From Methylorubrum rhodesianum (GTDB taxonomy: Bacteria; Pseudomonadota; Alphaproteobacteria; Rhizobiales; Beijerinckiaceae), in contig NZ_JACHOS010000005.1 of the NCBI RefSeq assembly GCF_014199985.1, forward strand, positions 124,001 to 188,000: a stretch of 64,000 nt of DNA, read 5' to 3'. The position numbers and the translations under genes were made by a program. Below the pieces are notes generated by a model. That model was not told the origin of the DNA, ran no database searches, and was given only the letters and a program-made list of their open reading frames with translations. Positions 1 to 11,022 of this stretch are shown in pieces (positions within the stretch are counted from its first letter, which is position 1; every line of letters begins with the position of its first letter).

Positions 1-29
1 GCGCCGCGATCGCGGAGTTGAACGGATGA
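1..29 (+). CDS. murE: murE 3' end (partial)
   Basis: The first bases form an open frame ending AAIAELNG and a TGA stop at 27-29 that overlaps the murF ATG in an ATGA arrangement. Only eight codons are visible, so the call rests on synteny: murE (UDP-MurNAc-L-Ala-D-Glu:meso-diaminopimelate ligase) normally precedes murF in alphaproteobacterial division and wall clusters. The sequence itself is too short to show a domain. Confidence 0.5.
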
Positions 30-1501
30 GCGACGCCCCCCTCTGGACCCCGGATTCCCTGGAAGAGGCCACCGGCGGACGCCTGATCGGCGCGCCCCGC
101 GCGGTCACCGGCGCCTCGATCGACACCCGCAGCCTGGAGCCCGGCGACCTGTTCTTCGCCATCCGCGGCGAGGCGCGGGACGGCCACGACTTCGTGCCCG
201 CTGCCCTGGAGAAAGGCGCCGGAGCGGCGGTGGTCGCGGCCTCGCGCGCCGCGGAATTCGAAAGAAACGGTCCGGTCCTCGCCGTACCGGAGGAGGGCGA
301 GGATCCGGTGCTGGAGGCGATGCGCCGCCTCGGGCTGGCCGCCCGCGCCCGCACCGGAGCCGCCATCGTCGCGGTGACCGGCTCCGTCGGCAAGACCGGC
401 ACCAAGGAGGCCCTGCGCCACGTGCTCTCGGCACAGGGCGCGACCCACGCGTCGGTCGCCTCCTATAACAATCACTGGGGTGTGCCCCTGACGCTGGCGC
501 GGATGCCGGCGGAGAGCCGCTTCGGCGTGTTCGAGATCGGCATGAACCACGGTGCCGAGATCCTGCCGCTCACCGCGATGGTGCGGCCGGACGTGGCACT
601 GATCACTACGGTCGAGCCGGTGCATATCGAGCATTTCCGCTCGCTCTCGGCCATCGCCGACGCCAAGGGCGAAATCTTTTCCGGGTTGAAGCCCGGAGGC
701 GTCGCGGTGATCAACCGCGACAACCCGAACTACGAGCGGATGCTCGCCCACGCCCATGCCTCGCGGGCCGGACGCATCATCACCTTCGGCGAGCACGCGG
801 CGGCGGATGTGCGGGCCAACCGCATCCTGACCCGGCCCGACGTCTCGGTGGTCGACGCCACCGTGATGGGAGTTCCTGTCACCTACCAGCTCGGAACGCC
901 CGGCCGGCACGTGGCGATGAACTCGCTCGGCGTGCTGGCCTGCATCCACGCCCTTGGCGCCGACCTCGCCCGCGCCGCCCTGTCGCTGGCGGGACTGAAG
1001 CCACCGGTCGGGCGCGGCGAGCGCACCGCCCTGCGGATCGAGCAAGGGGCCGGCGAAGCCGAGGCCTTCCTCATCGACGAGAGCTACAACGCCAACCCGG
1101 CCTCCATCCGCGCAGCCCTGGCGACGCTTGCCGGGATCGAGACCGGCGCCAAGGGCCGGCACATCGCCGTGCTCGGCGACATGAAGGAGCTGGGCGCGGC
1201 CGGCGAGGCGCTCCACCGCGAGCTTGCGGAGGCGGTCGCCGCGAACGGCATCGATCTCGTCTTCGCCGTCGGCCCGCTGATGGCGCACCTGTTCGAGGCG
1301 TTGCCGATGGCAGTGCGGGGAGCGGCCGGCCTCACCGCCGCGGACGTCACCGACGCCGTGCTTGCGACCCTGCGTCCGGGCGATGCCGTGATGGTGAAGG
1401 GCTCCAACTCCATGCGCATGGTCCGCATTGTCGAAGCGGTCAAAGCCCGCTACGCGGTCGCGCCGGACCCGCGCGAAGCCTCGCTGAACGCGGTCCGCTG
1501 A
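26..1501 (+). CDS. murF: UDP-N-acetylmuramoyl-tripeptide--D-alanyl-D-alanine ligase MurF
   Basis: Cytoplasmic ATP-dependent ligase that adds D-Ala-D-Ala to UDP-MurNAc-tripeptide, the last cytoplasmic step of the peptidoglycan pentapeptide. The 491 aa length is normal for the family. The Mur ligase P-loop [10 protein letters not shown] lies at about residues 118-127, followed by the [11 protein letters not shown] stretch near 146 and the DESYNANP motif near 351 that marks the MurF C-terminal half. The ATG overlaps the upstream stop by ATGA, which argues for translational coupling to murE. mraY follows after about 106 bases and murD after that, so the run is one wall-synthesis operon. Confidence 0.97.
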   Translation: MSDAPLWTPDSLEEATGGRLIGAPRAVTGASIDTRSLEPGDLFFAIRGEARDGHDFVPAALEKGAGAAVVAASRAAEFERNGPVLAVPEEGEDPVLEAMRRLGLAARARTGAAIVAVTGSVGKTGTKEALRHVLSAQGATHASVASYNNHWGVPLTLARMPAESRFGVFEIGMNHGAEILPLTAMVRPDVALITTVEPVHIEHFRSLSAIADAKGEIFSGLKPGGVAVINRDNPNYERMLAHAHASRAGRIITFGEHAAADVRANRILTRPDVSVVDATVMGVPVTYQLGTPGRHVAMNSLGVLACIHALGADLARAALSLAGLKPPVGRGERTALRIEQGAGEAEAFLIDESYNANPASIRAALATLAGIETGAKGRHIAVLGDMKELGAAGEALHRELAEAVAANGIDLVFAVGPLMAHLFEALPMAVRGAAGLTAADVTDAVLATLRPGDAVMVKGSNSMRMVRIVEAVKARYAVAPDPREASLNAVR

Positions 1502-1607
1502 GCTTCATCCACCGACCGGGCCCTCGCGCCCGGCCGTTCCAGCCGGCCGCGCTCCGCGCGCGTCGCCGGGCACGCCGAACAACGACCTGCCGCGGGCGGA
1601 CGAACGC

Positions 1608-2690
1608 ATGCTCTATCTGCTGTCGGAACTGAGCGGCACGCTCACGCCCCTCAACGTGTTCCGCTACATCACCTTCCGCACCGGCGGCGCGCTGTTCACG
1701 GCGGGCTTCTTCGTGTTCTGGTTCGGCCCCTGGATCATCTCGCTGCTGCGCCTGCGCCAGGGCAAAGGCCAGCCGATCCGCGAGGACGGCCCGGCGACCC
1801 ACCTGACCAAGCGCGGCACCCCGACCATGGGTGGCCTGATGATCCTGGCCGGCGCCGTGGTCTCGATCCTGCTCTGGACCAACCCGCACAACCACTACGT
1901 CTGGGTGACGCTCGCCGTGACCCTCGGCTTCGGCGCGATCGGCTTCTATGACGACTACCTCAAGGTGACGAAGCAGTCGCACAAGGGCTTTTCCGGCCGC
2001 TTCCGGCTGCTGCTCGAATTCGCGATCGCCGGCGCGGCCTGCCTGATGATCTCGATCTACTCGCCGCCGGCGCTGCAGAACCAGCTTGCCTTCCCGGTCT
2101 TCAAGGACGCGCTCTTGAACCTCGGCTGGTTCTGGGTGCCGTTCGCGGCCTTCGTCATCGTGGGCGCTGGAAACGCGGTCAACATCACCGACGGCCTCGA
2201 CGGGCTCGCCATCGTCCCCGTGATGATCGCCTGCGCCACCTTCGGCGTGATCGCCTACCTCGTCGGCAACGTCATCTACGCCAGCTACCTCCAGGTGAAC
2301 TACGTGCGCGACACCGGCGAACTCGCCGTGGTCTGCGGCGCGGTGATCGGAGCGGGTCTCGGATTCCTCTGGTTCAACGCCCCGCCGGCGCAGATCTTCA
2401 TGGGCGACACCGGCTCGCTCGCGCTCGGCGGCCTGCTCGGCTCGATCGCGGTGGCCGCCAAGCACGAGATCGTGCTCGCCATCGTCGGCGGCCTGTTCGT
2501 GCTGGAGATCATGTCGGTGATCATCCAGGTTCTGTCGTTCAAGCTCACGGGCAAGCGCGTCTTCCGCATGGCGCCGATTCACCACCACTTCGAACAGAAG
2601 GGCTGGAAGGAGCCGCAGGTCGTGATCCGCTTCTGGATCATCGCCGTCATCCTGGCGCTGGTCGGGCTCGCCACGCTGAAGCTGCGCTGA
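1608..2690 (+). CDS. mraY: Phospho-N-acetylmuramoyl-pentapeptide transferase MraY
   Basis: Polytopic inner-membrane enzyme that transfers phospho-MurNAc-pentapeptide to undecaprenyl phosphate, forming lipid I. The 360 aa protein shows the family's catalytic signatures: DDYLK near residue 115, [10 protein letters not shown] near 190, [12 protein letters not shown] near 264 and the APIHHHFE loop near 322. About ten hydrophobic segments are evident. It lies between murF and murD on the same strand, with 25 bases to murD, so it is clearly part of the same operon. The ATG at 1608 is the natural start; the 106 bases before it hold no other frame. Confidence 0.98.
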   Translation: MLYLLSELSGTLTPLNVFRYITFRTGGALFTAGFFVFWFGPWIISLLRLRQGKGQPIREDGPATHLTKRGTPTMGGLMILAGAVVSILLWTNPHNHYVWVTLAVTLGFGAIGFYDDYLKVTKQSHKGFSGRFRLLLEFAIAGAACLMISIYSPPALQNQLAFPVFKDALLNLGWFWVPFAAFVIVGAGNAVNITDGLDGLAIVPVMIACATFGVIAYLVGNVIYASYLQVNYVRDTGELAVVCGAVIGAGLGFLWFNAPPAQIFMGDTGSLALGGLLGSIAVAAKHEIVLAIVGGLFVLEIMSVIIQVLSFKLTGKRVFRMAPIHHHFEQKGWKEPQVVIRFWIIAVILALVGLATLKLR

Positions 2691-2715
2691 GCGCCGGGAG
2701 CGCGAGGGACGAACC

Positions 2716-4092
2716 ATGACGCCAGCCACCACCTTCGCCGGCCAGAAGATCGCCCTGTTCGGCCTCGGCGGCTCCGGTCTCGCCACCGTCCGCTCGCTGC
2801 TCGCCGGCGGCGCGGACGTGTTGGCCTGGGACGACAACGCGGGCAGCCGCGACCGCGCCCGCGAGCAGGGCATCACCGTCACCGATCTCAACGAGGCCGA
2901 CTGGTCGGGCTTCGCCGCCCTGGTGCTGGCGCCCGGCGTGCCGCTGACCCATCCCGAGCCGCACTGGACGGTCGGATTGGCACGGGCGGCCGGTACCCCG
3001 ATCATCGGCGATATTGAGATCTTCTGCCGCGAGCGGGCGTCGCTGGCACCGGGGGCGCCCTTCGTCGCCATCACCGGCACCAACGGCAAGTCCACCACCA
3101 CGGCGCTCACGGCCCACCTGCTGCGCCATGCGGGGCGCGACGTGCAGATGGGCGGCAATATCGGCACCGCGATCCTGTCGCTGGAGCCGCCGGCGGCGAA
3201 CCGCGTCCACGTGGTCGAGCTGTCCTCGTTCCAGATCGACCTGACCCCCTCGCTGAAATCCGGCGTCGGCATCCTGCTCAACCTGACGCCGGACCATCTC
3301 GACCGTCACGGCACCATGGAGAACTACGCCGCGATCAAGGAGCGGCTGGTGGCGGGTGCGGATCTCGCGGTCATCGGCGTCGACGACGCCTACTGTGCCG
3401 CCATCGCCGGGCGCCGCACGGAGAACCGCATCCGCCTCCATGTCGAGGGCCACGGCGACGCGGCGGGCGACTACGTCTGCGCGGACGGCACGGTGCGCGG
3501 CCCCGACGGCGCCGTGATCGCGGAGATCTCGGGCGTTCCATCCCTGCTCGGCGACCACAACCTCCAGAACGCCGCCGCGGCCGTCGCCGCCGCGATCCGG
3601 CTCGGTCTCTCCCGCGAGGAGATCGCCGCCGGCCTGAAGAGCTTTCCGGGGCTCGCGCACCGGATGGAGCCCCTCCGCCGGATTGGCCCGACGCTGTTCG
3701 TCAACGATTCCAAGGCCACCAACGCCGATTCCACCGAGAAGGCGCTGCTCGCCTTCCGCGACATCCACTGGATCGTCGGGGGCAAGGCGAAGGAGGGCGG
3801 CATCGAACCGCTCGCGCCGCTCTTCGACCGCGTCACCCACGCCTATCTGATCGGCGCATCGAGCGACGCCTTCGCCGCGACGCTGGAGGGACGCGTCGCC
3901 GTCACCCGCTGCGGCACGCTGGAGGTCGCGACGGAGACGGCGGCACGGGCCGCCCGCACGTCCGGGACGGAGGCGCCGGTGGTGCTGCTTTCGCCGGCCT
4001 GCGCCTCCTACGACCAGTTCCCGAACTTCGAGGTCCGCGGCGACCGGTTTCGCGATCTGGTCTCCGCGCTGCCCGACGAAAACGCGGTTTAG
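2716..4092 (+). CDS. murD: UDP-N-acetylmuramoylalanine--D-glutamate ligase MurD
   Basis: Cytoplasmic Mur ligase that adds D-glutamate to UDP-MurNAc-L-alanine. The 458 aa length is typical. An N-terminal Rossmann-like domain (FGLGGSGLA near residue 15) precedes the ATP loop [11 protein letters not shown] near 118-129. The HRME motif near 314 and NDSKATN near 330 are characteristic of MurD. An SD-like GAGGGA lies just upstream of the ATG. In most relatives ftsW and murG come next; here the next gene is a thioesterase, so the division cluster is interrupted at this point. Confidence 0.97.
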   Translation: MTPATTFAGQKIALFGLGGSGLATVRSLLAGGADVLAWDDNAGSRDRAREQGITVTDLNEADWSGFAALVLAPGVPLTHPEPHWTVGLARAAGTPIIGDIEIFCRERASLAPGAPFVAITGTNGKSTTTALTAHLLRHAGRDVQMGGNIGTAILSLEPPAANRVHVVELSSFQIDLTPSLKSGVGILLNLTPDHLDRHGTMENYAAIKERLVAGADLAVIGVDDAYCAAIAGRRTENRIRLHVEGHGDAAGDYVCADGTVRGPDGAVIAEISGVPSLLGDHNLQNAAAAVAAAIRLGLSREEIAAGLKSFPGLAHRMEPLRRIGPTLFVNDSKATNADSTEKALLAFRDIHWIVGGKAKEGGIEPLAPLFDRVTHAYLIGASSDAFAATLEGRVAVTRCGTLEVATETAARAARTSGTEAPVVLLSPACASYDQFPNFEVRGDRFRDLVSALPDENAV

Positions 4093-4158
4093 TACTGGAC
4101 AAGGCGAGGCCGCCGGGGGAGGTGCCGGATCCTGTCCGGCCCACCACTGTCGTGATTC

Positions 4159-4707
4159 ATGAACCTCTGGCTCCGCCTCCTCTGGTTGATCGCCACCGCA
4201 TGGCGGCGACCGAGGATCGACCTGCCCTTCGCCCACTCGTCCCTGAGGTTCCGCGTCTGGCCGCACGACCTCGACACCTCGCTGCACCTCAATAACGGCC
4301 GGTACTGGACCCTGATGGATCTCGGCCGGACCGACCTGATGATCCGATCCGGATTGTGGCGCCCCGTGCTGCGGAACGGCTGGACCCCGGTCGTCAGTGC
4401 CGGACAGATCCGCTTCCGCCGGGAGCTCCGCCCCTTCCAGGCCTTCGATCTGGAAACACGGCTGCTGCACTGGGACGCCACCCGTGTCGTCATGGAACAT
4501 CGCCTGATCGCCGCGGGGACCGACACGATCGCCGCGATCGCGCTGGTTCAGGCGGGCCTGTACAACCGGAAGCGGCGAAGCTTCGTCCCCGTGCATCGTC
4601 TGATGGAAGCGATCGGCGTCGTTGCGCACAGCCCGCAAGCGACGCCGGAGGTCGAGGCCTTCCTGTCCGCCGGAGACACCCTGCGCCGGGCTACCGCCTC
4701 GGACTGA
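4159..4707 (+). CDS. Acyl-CoA thioesterase-like hotdog protein
   Basis: A 182 aa protein with the look of the 4-hydroxybenzoyl-CoA thioesterase / THEM6-like hotdog family. A hydrophobic, basic N-terminus is followed by a PHDLDTSLHLNNGRYW-type segment near residues 34-50, where the Asp and Asn-Asn-Gly positions match the family's active-site helix. The rest reads as alternating strands, including an RFRREL and a VVMEHRL segment. It probably hydrolyses an acyl thioester, but no substrate can be read from the sequence. It sits 66 bases after murD on the same strand and could be read through from the mur operon; it ends close to a convergent antiporter gene. Confidence 0.7.
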   Translation: MNLWLRLLWLIATAWRRPRIDLPFAHSSLRFRVWPHDLDTSLHLNNGRYWTLMDLGRTDLMIRSGLWRPVLRNGWTPVVSAGQIRFRRELRPFQAFDLETRLLHWDATRVVMEHRLIAAGTDTIAAIALVQAGLYNRKRRSFVPVHRLMEAIGVVAHSPQATPEVEAFLSAGDTLRRATASD

Positions 4708-4736
4708 GCATCCCGCTCTCCCGACGATCGGCGCGG

Positions 4737-6653
4737 TCAGGCGCTCTTCCCGATCGGCCGCGCCTCGACCGGCGCCTCGCCGGCTTTGTGGTCGGCGGCG
4801 CTCTCGCGCTCGGCCGGACGCGTCTTGCCGACCGTGCGGCGGGCGCGGAAGACGGGCCGCGTCTCCGCTTCCTTGCGCTTCAGCATGGTGCGGAACTCGT
4901 CGCGCCGCTCGTGGATCGAGGCGATGACGTGGCCCATCGGCACGCCGACGTCGACCAGCACTGCCTCCGAGAGTTGCAGCGAGGCCTCGATCGTCTCCGG
5001 CACCGCGTCGTCGACGCCCATCTCGTAGAGTTGCGTCGCGTGGCGCGCGTCGCGGGCGCGGGCGACGATGGTCAGGTCCGGCCGCTCGGCGCGGGCGGCC
5101 TGAACCACGGCTTCCACCGCGCGGGGATTGTCGAGGGTGACCACGAGGGCACGGGCCGTGGCGATGTCGCAACGGCGCAGCATCTCGGTGTTGGCCGAGT
5201 CGCCGAAATAGACCGGGCTGCCGAGCCGGCGCTGCTCGGCGACGCGGGCCGGGTCCGAGTCGAGGGCGATGAAGGAGATGGCGTGGCGCTTGAGCATCTC
5301 GCCGACGAGCCGCCCGACCCGGCCGTAGCCCGCAACGATGACCCGGTTCTGCTGCGGGTCCGGCACCGGCTCGGCCCGCGCCCGGCCGAGGCTCTCCTTC
5401 GTCACGCGCCGTCCGATCCGGCGGCCGAGGGCCGCGAGACCGGGGATCGCGATCATGGTCACGGTGGTGACGATGAGCGCCGCCCCGCCCACCGGCTCCG
5501 GAACGAGGCCGGCGACCATGGCACCGCCGATCAGCACGAAGGCGAACTCGCCGCCCGGGCCGATCAAGAGAGCCGTCTCCAGGGCAACCGAGCGGGGGAT
5601 CCCCATGATGCGCCCGCCGGCGAGCACCACCGCGCCCTTGATCAGAAGCAGCCCGAGCGAGAGGCCGAGGATCGCGCCCGGCGCGGCGACGAGCTGGGCC
5701 GGATCGAGGTTCATGCCGACCGAGACGAAGAACACGCCGAGCAGCAGGCCCTTGAACGGGTCGATCGTCGCCTCGATCGCCCGGCGATACTCCGTCTCCG
5801 CGAGAAGCAGGCCGGCGACGAAGGCACCGAGCGTCATCGACAGGCCGCTGCCGGCTGCCACCAGCGCCGTCGCCACGATGACGAGCAGGCAGGCGGCCAT
5901 GAACAGTTCCGGCGAGCGGGTGCGCGCCACGAGGTGGAAGAGCGGACGCAACGCCACGCGGCCGGCCACCACGATCACCAGCAGGGCGACCGCCGCCTGA
6001 CCGAGCGCCAGGGCGAGCGCGCCGCCGAGGTCGCCGCCATCCTTGCGGCCGAGCACGGCGATCGCGAACAGGATCGGGGCGACCGCCAGATCCTGGAACA
6101 GCAGGATCGCGAAGCTGGTGCGCCCGGCCGGCGTGCCGAGTCGCCTCTGCTCGGCCAGCACCGGCAGCACGACCGCCGTGGAGGAGAGCGCCAGCGCGAG
6201 ACCGACCAGAACCGCCCCGGCCACCGGCTGATCCAAGACGACGAGGATCCCGGCGATGACGGCCGCGGACGCCGCCACCTGGATCGCGCCGAGGCCGAAG
6301 ACGAGTCGGCGCAGCACCCGCAGGCGCTCCCAGGACAGCTCGATCCCGATCATGAACATCAGGAAGATGACGCCGAACTCGGCGAGATGCGCGATTTCCG
6401 ACCGGTTGCCGATGGTGAAGGGGGCAAGCCACGGATGCGCGTCGGCGAAGCGCCCGAGCCCGAACGGACCGAGCAGCGCGCCCGCACCGAGAAAGCCGAG
6501 CACCGGGCTGATCCGCAGGCGGTGGAACAGCGGCACGACGATGCCGGCGGTGACGAGAAAGAGGATCGCCTCCCGGTAGCCGCCCGGATGCGCGCCGGCT
6601 TGCACGCCCACTTGCGCGGCGATCTGGGCTCCGGCCTGCACGGGGTCGGTCAT
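4737..6653 (-). CDS. Kef-type K+/H+ antiporter (CPA2 family) with C-terminal RCK domain
   Basis: Integral membrane cation:proton antiporter of 638 aa. About twelve hydrophobic segments fill residues 1-400, with the CPA2 signatures GFLGAGALLGP near the start and MLFQDLAVAP-type and GAFVAGLLLAE stretches in the middle. After a short linker comes a Rossmann RCK/TrkA-N domain beginning VAGYGRVGR near residue 441, with an acidic residue after the second strand (ALDSDPAR), as in NAD-binding RCK domains. The last 70 residues are charged and probably disordered. The frame extends to an ATG at 6785, but the ATG at 6653 (MTDPVQAG) gives a normal N-terminus, so I chose it. KefB/KefC-like by architecture; glutathione gating is not evident from the sequence alone. 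Confidence 0.88.
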   Translation of the reverse strand: MTDPVQAGAQIAAQVGVQAGAHPGGYREAILFLVTAGIVVPLFHRLRISPVLGFLGAGALLGPFGLGRFADAHPWLAPFTIGNRSEIAHLAEFGVIFLMFMIGIELSWERLRVLRRLVFGLGAIQVAASAAVIAGILVVLDQPVAGAVLVGLALALSSTAVVLPVLAEQRRLGTPAGRTSFAILLFQDLAVAPILFAIAVLGRKDGGDLGGALALALGQAAVALLVIVVAGRVALRPLFHLVARTRSPELFMAACLLVIVATALVAAGSGLSMTLGAFVAGLLLAETEYRRAIEATIDPFKGLLLGVFFVSVGMNLDPAQLVAAPGAILGLSLGLLLIKGAVVLAGGRIMGIPRSVALETALLIGPGGEFAFVLIGGAMVAGLVPEPVGGAALIVTTVTMIAIPGLAALGRRIGRRVTKESLGRARAEPVPDPQQNRVIVAGYGRVGRLVGEMLKRHAISFIALDSDPARVAEQRRLGSPVYFGDSANTEMLRRCDIATARALVVTLDNPRAVEAVVQAARAERPDLTIVARARDARHATQLYEMGVDDAVPETIEASLQLSEAVLVDVGVPMGHVIASIHERRDEFRTMLKRKEAETRPVFRARRTVGKTRPAERESAADHKAGEAPVEARPIGKSA

Positions 6654-6916
6654 CGGGGCGGAACGCTGACGCTGGATGAGGAGGAGGGCGGCCCGGCTCC
6701 CTGCAGCTTCGGTGCCGCCGAGAAATTCAGGCGGACCCAGGCGGATCCGGGCCGTATCATGGGCGGCGAGCCGGTTGCGGAGCAACCGTTTTCCGCGCCC
6801 TGCCGCGGTTTTCGCGCGCCGGTCTCTTCTGGGACGGCCGCGCCGCCGTCATCCACCACTCATCGTCCCAGCCGGCACAACTTCGGCACAATACGCGCTT
6901 ACGCTCGGGTAACGCG

Positions 6917-8197
6917 ATGTTAGGAGGTGGCGGGTCCGCCGCCTCCGGAGGCCCGCAGCAGTCCAAGAAGCGCATGAATTTCTTCCGCAGACAGCCTCCG
7001 ATCCGGGACGTGCAGCGCGAGCGGCGCGAGTGGGTGCTCGACCAGCAGCGCTGGAAGCACCAGCGCGACGTCGAGCGCGGGTACCGCATCAAGTGGGGCT
7101 ACGTCGCCATCGCCTATCTGGTCGAGTTCATGGTGATCGGCGCCTCGCTCGCCGGCGCATGGCTGTTCGCGGGCTATTACAGCGACGGCGACGACCGGGC
7201 CTTCTACTTCATGCTGCTCGCGCCGCTGGTCTACGCCGCGGTGGAGCTGTGCCGCGTGCCGCTCGGCATCCTGGCGCGCACGCAGCGCTCGTGGTTCGTC
7301 AAGGGCCTGGCCATCATCGGCATCATCTTCGCTGCGGGTGTGACCACAAAGTCGGTGTCGCAGCTCGGCGAGATGATGTTCCATCCCCGCCTGATGGACG
7401 CCGCCAAGGCCAAGACCGCGCTCAAGGACGCCCAGGCCGACCGCGACAGCATCGACACCCGCATCGCCGCGGCCAATGCCCGGGTCGAGCAGTACACGAA
7501 CGAGCTGGAGCAGATCGAGCGCCGCTCGGCCGAGAATTCCTCGCAGCTCGCCGGCCTTCCCGCGCAGCGCTGTGAGCGGGTCTACGGCACCAACAGCCGG
7601 GGTGTGCGCTACTCGAACCTGAAATGCGTCACCGACCCACGCACCGCGACCCTCAACGCCGCGGTGGCCAAGGCCGGCACCGACCGCAGCGCCATCGTCA
7701 AGGAGCTTGAGGAGGCGCGCAAGGCGCGCGGGCTCCTCGACCGCGGCGCCGCCGACCGCAAGGTCGCCGATGCCGAGCAGGCCTACCGCAACTCGGTCAA
7801 CCGCTCGCAGCTCCACTCCTTCACCGCCATGGTCTACGGGGTCGATCCGATCGACGTGAGCGACGCGCAGGTCCACGCCTTCCTGCGCATCTTCGTGTTC
7901 GTGCCGGCGCTCTGCGCCGCCTTCGCCTCGACGATCCTGGCGCTCTCCGCCGTCTCGGTGCGCAAGACCTTCATGGACGAGGACGATCTCGGCGCCGCGG
8001 TGAACCCGGAAGCGACGCCCTATCTGCTCGCGTCCATCGCCGAGGGCGTGCGTCAGGAGATGGCGCTGGCCCAGCCGAGACCGCTCGCGCGCGACGCTTC
8101 AGTGATCCCGCTGGAGCGGCGGACCGCGCCGGTGGTGCCGCCGCCCCCGCCCCCCGCCAACACCTCCGGCACCGCCCCGACCGGCGTGACCGCGTAA
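6917..8197 (+). CDS. Uncharacterised membrane protein with long coiled coil
   Basis: I do not recognise a named family with certainty; the topology resembles DUF4407-type proteins. The 426 aa protein has a basic N-terminus, three hydrophobic segments at about 57-80, 93-113 and 124-142, then a long charged helix-rich stretch (about 155-290) with heptad-like spacing, two cysteines around residues 217 and 234 and one more hydrophobic segment at about 315-340. The C-terminus is proline-rich. The start is uncertain: the ATG at 6917 lacks an upstream SD, and a second ATG at 6974 (MNFFRRQ) is an alternative. The next gene follows after 24 bases and a MoxR ATPase follows that, suggesting a shared envelope function. 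Confidence 0.7.
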   Translation: MLGGGGSAASGGPQQSKKRMNFFRRQPPIRDVQRERREWVLDQQRWKHQRDVERGYRIKWGYVAIAYLVEFMVIGASLAGAWLFAGYYSDGDDRAFYFMLLAPLVYAAVELCRVPLGILARTQRSWFVKGLAIIGIIFAAGVTTKSVSQLGEMMFHPRLMDAAKAKTALKDAQADRDSIDTRIAAANARVEQYTNELEQIERRSAENSSQLAGLPAQRCERVYGTNSRGVRYSNLKCVTDPRTATLNAAVAKAGTDRSAIVKELEEARKARGLLDRGAADRKVADAEQAYRNSVNRSQLHSFTAMVYGVDPIDVSDAQVHAFLRIFVFVPALCAAFASTILALSAVSVRKTFMDEDDLGAAVNPEATPYLLASIAEGVRQEMALAQPRPLARDASVIPLERRTAPVVPPPPPPANTSGTAPTGVTA

Positions 8198-8221
8198 GCT
8201 TTTCAAGTCGAGCGCCCGGCC

Positions 8222-8875
8222 ATGAGCATCCACACCGAGGGCACGCACGAGAACATCGTGCTCGCACAGCACGTCAACGGCCGCCTGCGGGCGGAGGCGC
8301 GGATGCACTTCGCCCGCGCCTTCCTGCTGCGGGCGATCGGGGCGGGCGCCTTCTCGGCGCTGGCCGGGATCGGCATCGGCGCGGCCTGCTACGGCTACGC
8401 CTACATGAACCAGTTCGACTCGGCGGCGGAGAAGATCGCCAGCGCGATGCAGACGGCGCTCGCCGACGTGACGCTCAAGACCAAGGGCGAAGTCACGCTG
8501 ACCGACAACACCCTGAAGCTCGAAGGCCTGCCAACGCAGAAGGCCAACGCCGTGCCCACGCCGACTAAGGCGCAGCTCGGTGCCGACGCCGCACCGGCCT
8601 CGCAGGCGCCGGTGAACACGACCTTCACGGTGTTCAAGCAAGTGCCCTATCTCGACGGGCAGATCGTCACCGGCTGGAACTTCAAGGCCAACGAGGAGCG
8701 GCCGTTCCAGCAATATTGCTACTTCTCCCGCCGCTCGAATGAGACGAAGGGGCAAGTCGAGATCAAGATCGACCTCGCCATGGACGGCAAGACCCTGCCC
8801 CAGCCGCAGAAATCGGACGTGAATCTCGGGATCCTCGCCACCAACTGCGTGTGGCACGACGGGAAGACACTGTAG
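8222..8875 (+). CDS. Uncharacterised membrane-anchored protein
   Basis: A 217 aa protein with one hydrophobic anchor at about residues 37-62 after a charged cytoplasmic tail, then a predicted extracytoplasmic domain. Two cysteines in the last third (YCYFSRR and ATNCVWHDG) could form a disulfide. No recognised catalytic motif is visible. It lies 24 bases downstream of the coiled-coil membrane protein on the same strand and 91 bases upstream of a MoxR ATPase, so the three are probably co-transcribed. Function not assigned. Confidence 0.65.
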   Translation: MSIHTEGTHENIVLAQHVNGRLRAEARMHFARAFLLRAIGAGAFSALAGIGIGAACYGYAYMNQFDSAAEKIASAMQTALADVTLKTKGEVTLTDNTLKLEGLPTQKANAVPTPTKAQLGADAAPASQAPVNTTFTVFKQVPYLDGQIVTGWNFKANEERPFQQYCYFSRRSNETKGQVEIKIDLAMDGKTLPQPQKSDVNLGILATNCVWHDGKTL

Positions 8876-8966
8876 AGGGGGACGCCTCGAACCGGCTGTC
8901 GGACCGGTTGCCGATCTGCTTCGCGCCGGGTTACTGCGGGCTCTTCCCCTCCCCACGCGAGGCCCC

Positions 8967-9818
<852 letters not shown>

Positions 9819-9838
9819 GCCACCCCTTTCGGTACCCC

Positions 9839-10819
9839 TCAGTTCGCCCGGCGGGAGAGCGACACGGCGTAGGCCGGCGAGCGGACCGCGAATATCGGGT
9901 CGTCGGCCGGGCCGGCGATCCCCTCCGGCAGCTCCGCCACCGGGTCGAAGGTCCGCGCGTCGCAGGTGGCATCCGGCTCGATCGCCGTGATCGCGAGGGT
10001 GCCGAGCATCTCGGTCTTCCGCTGCTCCTCCGGCCACTGGACGGTCGCATCGTTCGTCGGATCGCCCGGCTCGGCCAGGATCGCGACGAGGTCGAACCGG
10101 GCCGGCCCGCGGCCCAGGCGCTCCTTCAGCTCGTCGGCGTAGAAGCTGTCAGGCTTGGCCTTCAGTTCGTCGTCACCGAGACCGGCCTTATCGGCGGCCA
10201 CGAATTTGAGCCTTGCCGTCTTGGTCTCACCCTTCGCGTTGGTGAGCGTGTAGGCGTGGACGCTCCAGTAATCGACGCCTGCGAAGCTCGCCGGCACCGG
10301 CCGTGCGTTGAGCCAAGCCGCCTGCCGCGTCGTCTCCGGATTCGCTGCCACGAACGCCTTGACCTTCTCGGCATCCGGCTTGCCGTCCGGCCCCGGCTTG
10401 CGGGCTTGGAGAGAGGCGAGGAGTTGCTCGGGTGTGCGCGTCGAGAAGACCGGTGCGGAGATCAGCACGAACACCATGTCGCCGGCAGGATCGTTCATCC
10501 GCATGGCGAAGCCGCGGGTGACGGGCTTGGCCTTGTCGGAGACCTTCGGGTTGCTCCCACCCATGGAGAAGCGGGCCGTCACCGGCGCTGGCTTCTGAAA
10601 TTGGGGTGCCTTCGAGAGGGCGGCGGCGCCGGGTGCGGGAGTGAATTCGCCCTTGAGGCAGACGCCCTTGGCGCCGCTGGCGCGCACGCCCGTATGGTTG
10701 CCGCCGGCAGCGAACATCCCGGCGACGATGGCGGCGGGATCGGCCTCCTCGGCAATGGCCGGGCCGAGGAGACAGCCGATGGCAGCGGTGCAACCGAGGA
10801 GCATGCGAAGCCGGATCAT
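9839..10819 (-). CDS. Periplasmic catalase-related protein (SrpA type) lacking the distal His
   Basis: A 326 aa protein with a clear Sec signal peptide (residues 1 to about 23, cleavage after AIA), followed by a compact catalase-like heme domain as in SrpA-type catalase-related peroxidases. The FTPAPGAAALSKAPQF and RFSMGG segments match that family. The usual RxxHAKG motif holding the distal catalytic histidine reads RASGAKG at residues 46-52, so the His position is Gly49. A nearby His42 in GNHTG could not occupy the same place by alignment. Start chosen at 10819 because it gives the signal peptide and has GAGAGAG upstream; the open frame extends further. Peroxidase activity may therefore be altered or lost. 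Confidence 0.8.
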   Translation of the reverse strand: MIRLRMLLGCTAAIGCLLGPAIAEEADPAAIVAGMFAAGGNHTGVRASGAKGVCLKGEFTPAPGAAALSKAPQFQKPAPVTARFSMGGSNPKVSDKAKPVTRGFAMRMNDPAGDMVFVLISAPVFSTRTPEQLLASLQARKPGPDGKPDAEKVKAFVAANPETTRQAAWLNARPVPASFAGVDYWSVHAYTLTNAKGETKTARLKFVAADKAGLGDDELKAKPDSFYADELKERLGRGPARFDLVAILAEPGDPTNDATVQWPEEQRKTEMLGTLAITAIEPDATCDARTFDPVAELPEGIAGPADDPIFAVRSPAYAVSLSRRAN

Positions 10820-11022
10820 GGGACACTCTCTCGGTTTAGAATCGCGACAAGCAGTACGCCCCTCTTCATGAGTTGCGCGCAATCTTTTTGCAAGCAAGAT
10901 GCCCGTCACGGTGCCGTCATTCGTTGATCGATCTCCGATGGTGCGAACCGCGCGATCCTGCGGTGACGATCGGCGGCAACGCCCCATGTAAGGGCGCGTC
11001 GTCCTCCCGCGTGATGCACTCC

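Noticed and set aside
1440..6432. Very long minus-strand frames opposite the mur genes and long plus-strand frames opposite the antiporter.
   Set aside because: They are mirror frames caused by GC-rich codons; the conserved Mur, MraY and Kef motifs are all in the other frames.
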